Origin: Streptomyces sp. NRRL S-87
GTDB lineage: Bacteria; Actinomycetota; Actinomycetes; Streptomycetales; Streptomycetaceae
DNA: 64,000 nt
Assembly (NCBI RefSeq): GCF_000719335.1
Contig: NZ_JOGB01000028.1
Location: 19,557 to 83,556, forward strand
Direction of reading: 5' to 3'
Shown here piece by piece: positions 63,956 to 64,000 of this stretch. A model generated the notes under the pieces. That model was not told where the DNA came from. It was given only the letters and a program-made list of their open reading frames with translations, and searched no databases. Numbering within the stretch: position 1 is the first letter of the stretch; the number at the start of each line of letters is the position of its first letter. A program made the translations under genes and the position numbers.

Positions 63956-64000
63956 AGGCCCCCGACCGAACCCCCCACCCCCGCCCCCGAACCTCAGCCC

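Larger units (their letters stand above)
63508..64000. other. Repeat-containing non-coding region at the right end
   Basis: 493 bp with no supportable gene. It holds a 15-bp tandem repeat (63691-63735) and a widely spaced inverted repeat (63833-63955). The region continues beyond the window. Confidence 0.6.

Overview
The window is high-GC actinobacterial chromosome, almost certainly Streptomyces. The evidence is GC-saturated third codon positions, frequent GTG/TTG starts, and a gene order that I recall matching the S. coelicolor SCO53xx neighbourhood: chiS-chiR-chiC, atpIBEFHAGDC, glyA, prfA, rpmE, rho, and thr/lys genes next to a tRNA-Arg. No database search was run. All family calls rest on motifs, lengths and order read from the sequence.

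Positions 1-37,735 are conserved core. From the left: a large membrane-anchored P-loop protein, a STAS-domain anti-anti-sigma-like protein, 3-hydroxybutyryl-CoA dehydrogenase, a PduO-type cobalamin adenosyltransferase and a small membrane protein. Next is the chitin-response locus: sensor kinase chiS, its regulator chiR (apparent 1-nt frameshift), and a secreted CBM2-FnIII-GH18 chitinase under a promoter with two chitinase-type operator boxes. After a strong terminator comes a leftward block: a DUF2550 protein, the full F1Fo ATP synthase operon with a possible Rex-like operator, a WecA/MraY-type sugar-phosphate transferase, SHMT, a phosphatase-like protein lacking its Cys nucleophile, Sua5, PrmC, RF1, L31, an LCP protein, a trypsin-like protease, Rho, thrB, thrC, hom, lysA, an ArgS-like protein without a catalytic core, and a single-domain response regulator. 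It ends at tRNA-Arg(CCG).

Positions 37,692-53,404 are an actinomycete integrative and conjugative element (AICE) inserted in the 3' half of tRNA-Arg. It is bounded by perfect 49-bp direct repeats. Its backbone is integrase, excisionase, a RepSA-type initiator (apparent 1-nt frameshift), small zinc-knuckle and membrane transfer proteins, SpdD/SpdB-like proteins, a TraB translocase and a GntR/KorSA-like regulator facing three palindromic operators. Cargo includes a GGDEF protein, a YdcF-like protein, a NERD-domain protein, a ~150-bp two-tier inverted repeat, and a defence module. The defence module pairs an AspBHI-like modification-dependent nuclease with a C5 cytosine methyltransferase and a NaeI-family endonuclease. 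This cargo is the least ordinary part of the window.

Positions 53,405-64,000 return to chromosome: a DUF6243-like small protein, a cytochrome P450 divergent from a secreted RTX-like repeat protein, a DHA2 drug-efflux permease, a 24-aa bL37 ribosomal protein, a DUF6479-like membrane protein, and an NHEJ locus (Ku divergent from separate polymerase and ATP-dependent ligase genes). The junction of the last two carries 56-bp tandem repeats. A second NERD-type protein related to the one on the AICE follows, then about 490 bp of repeat-containing non-coding DNA.
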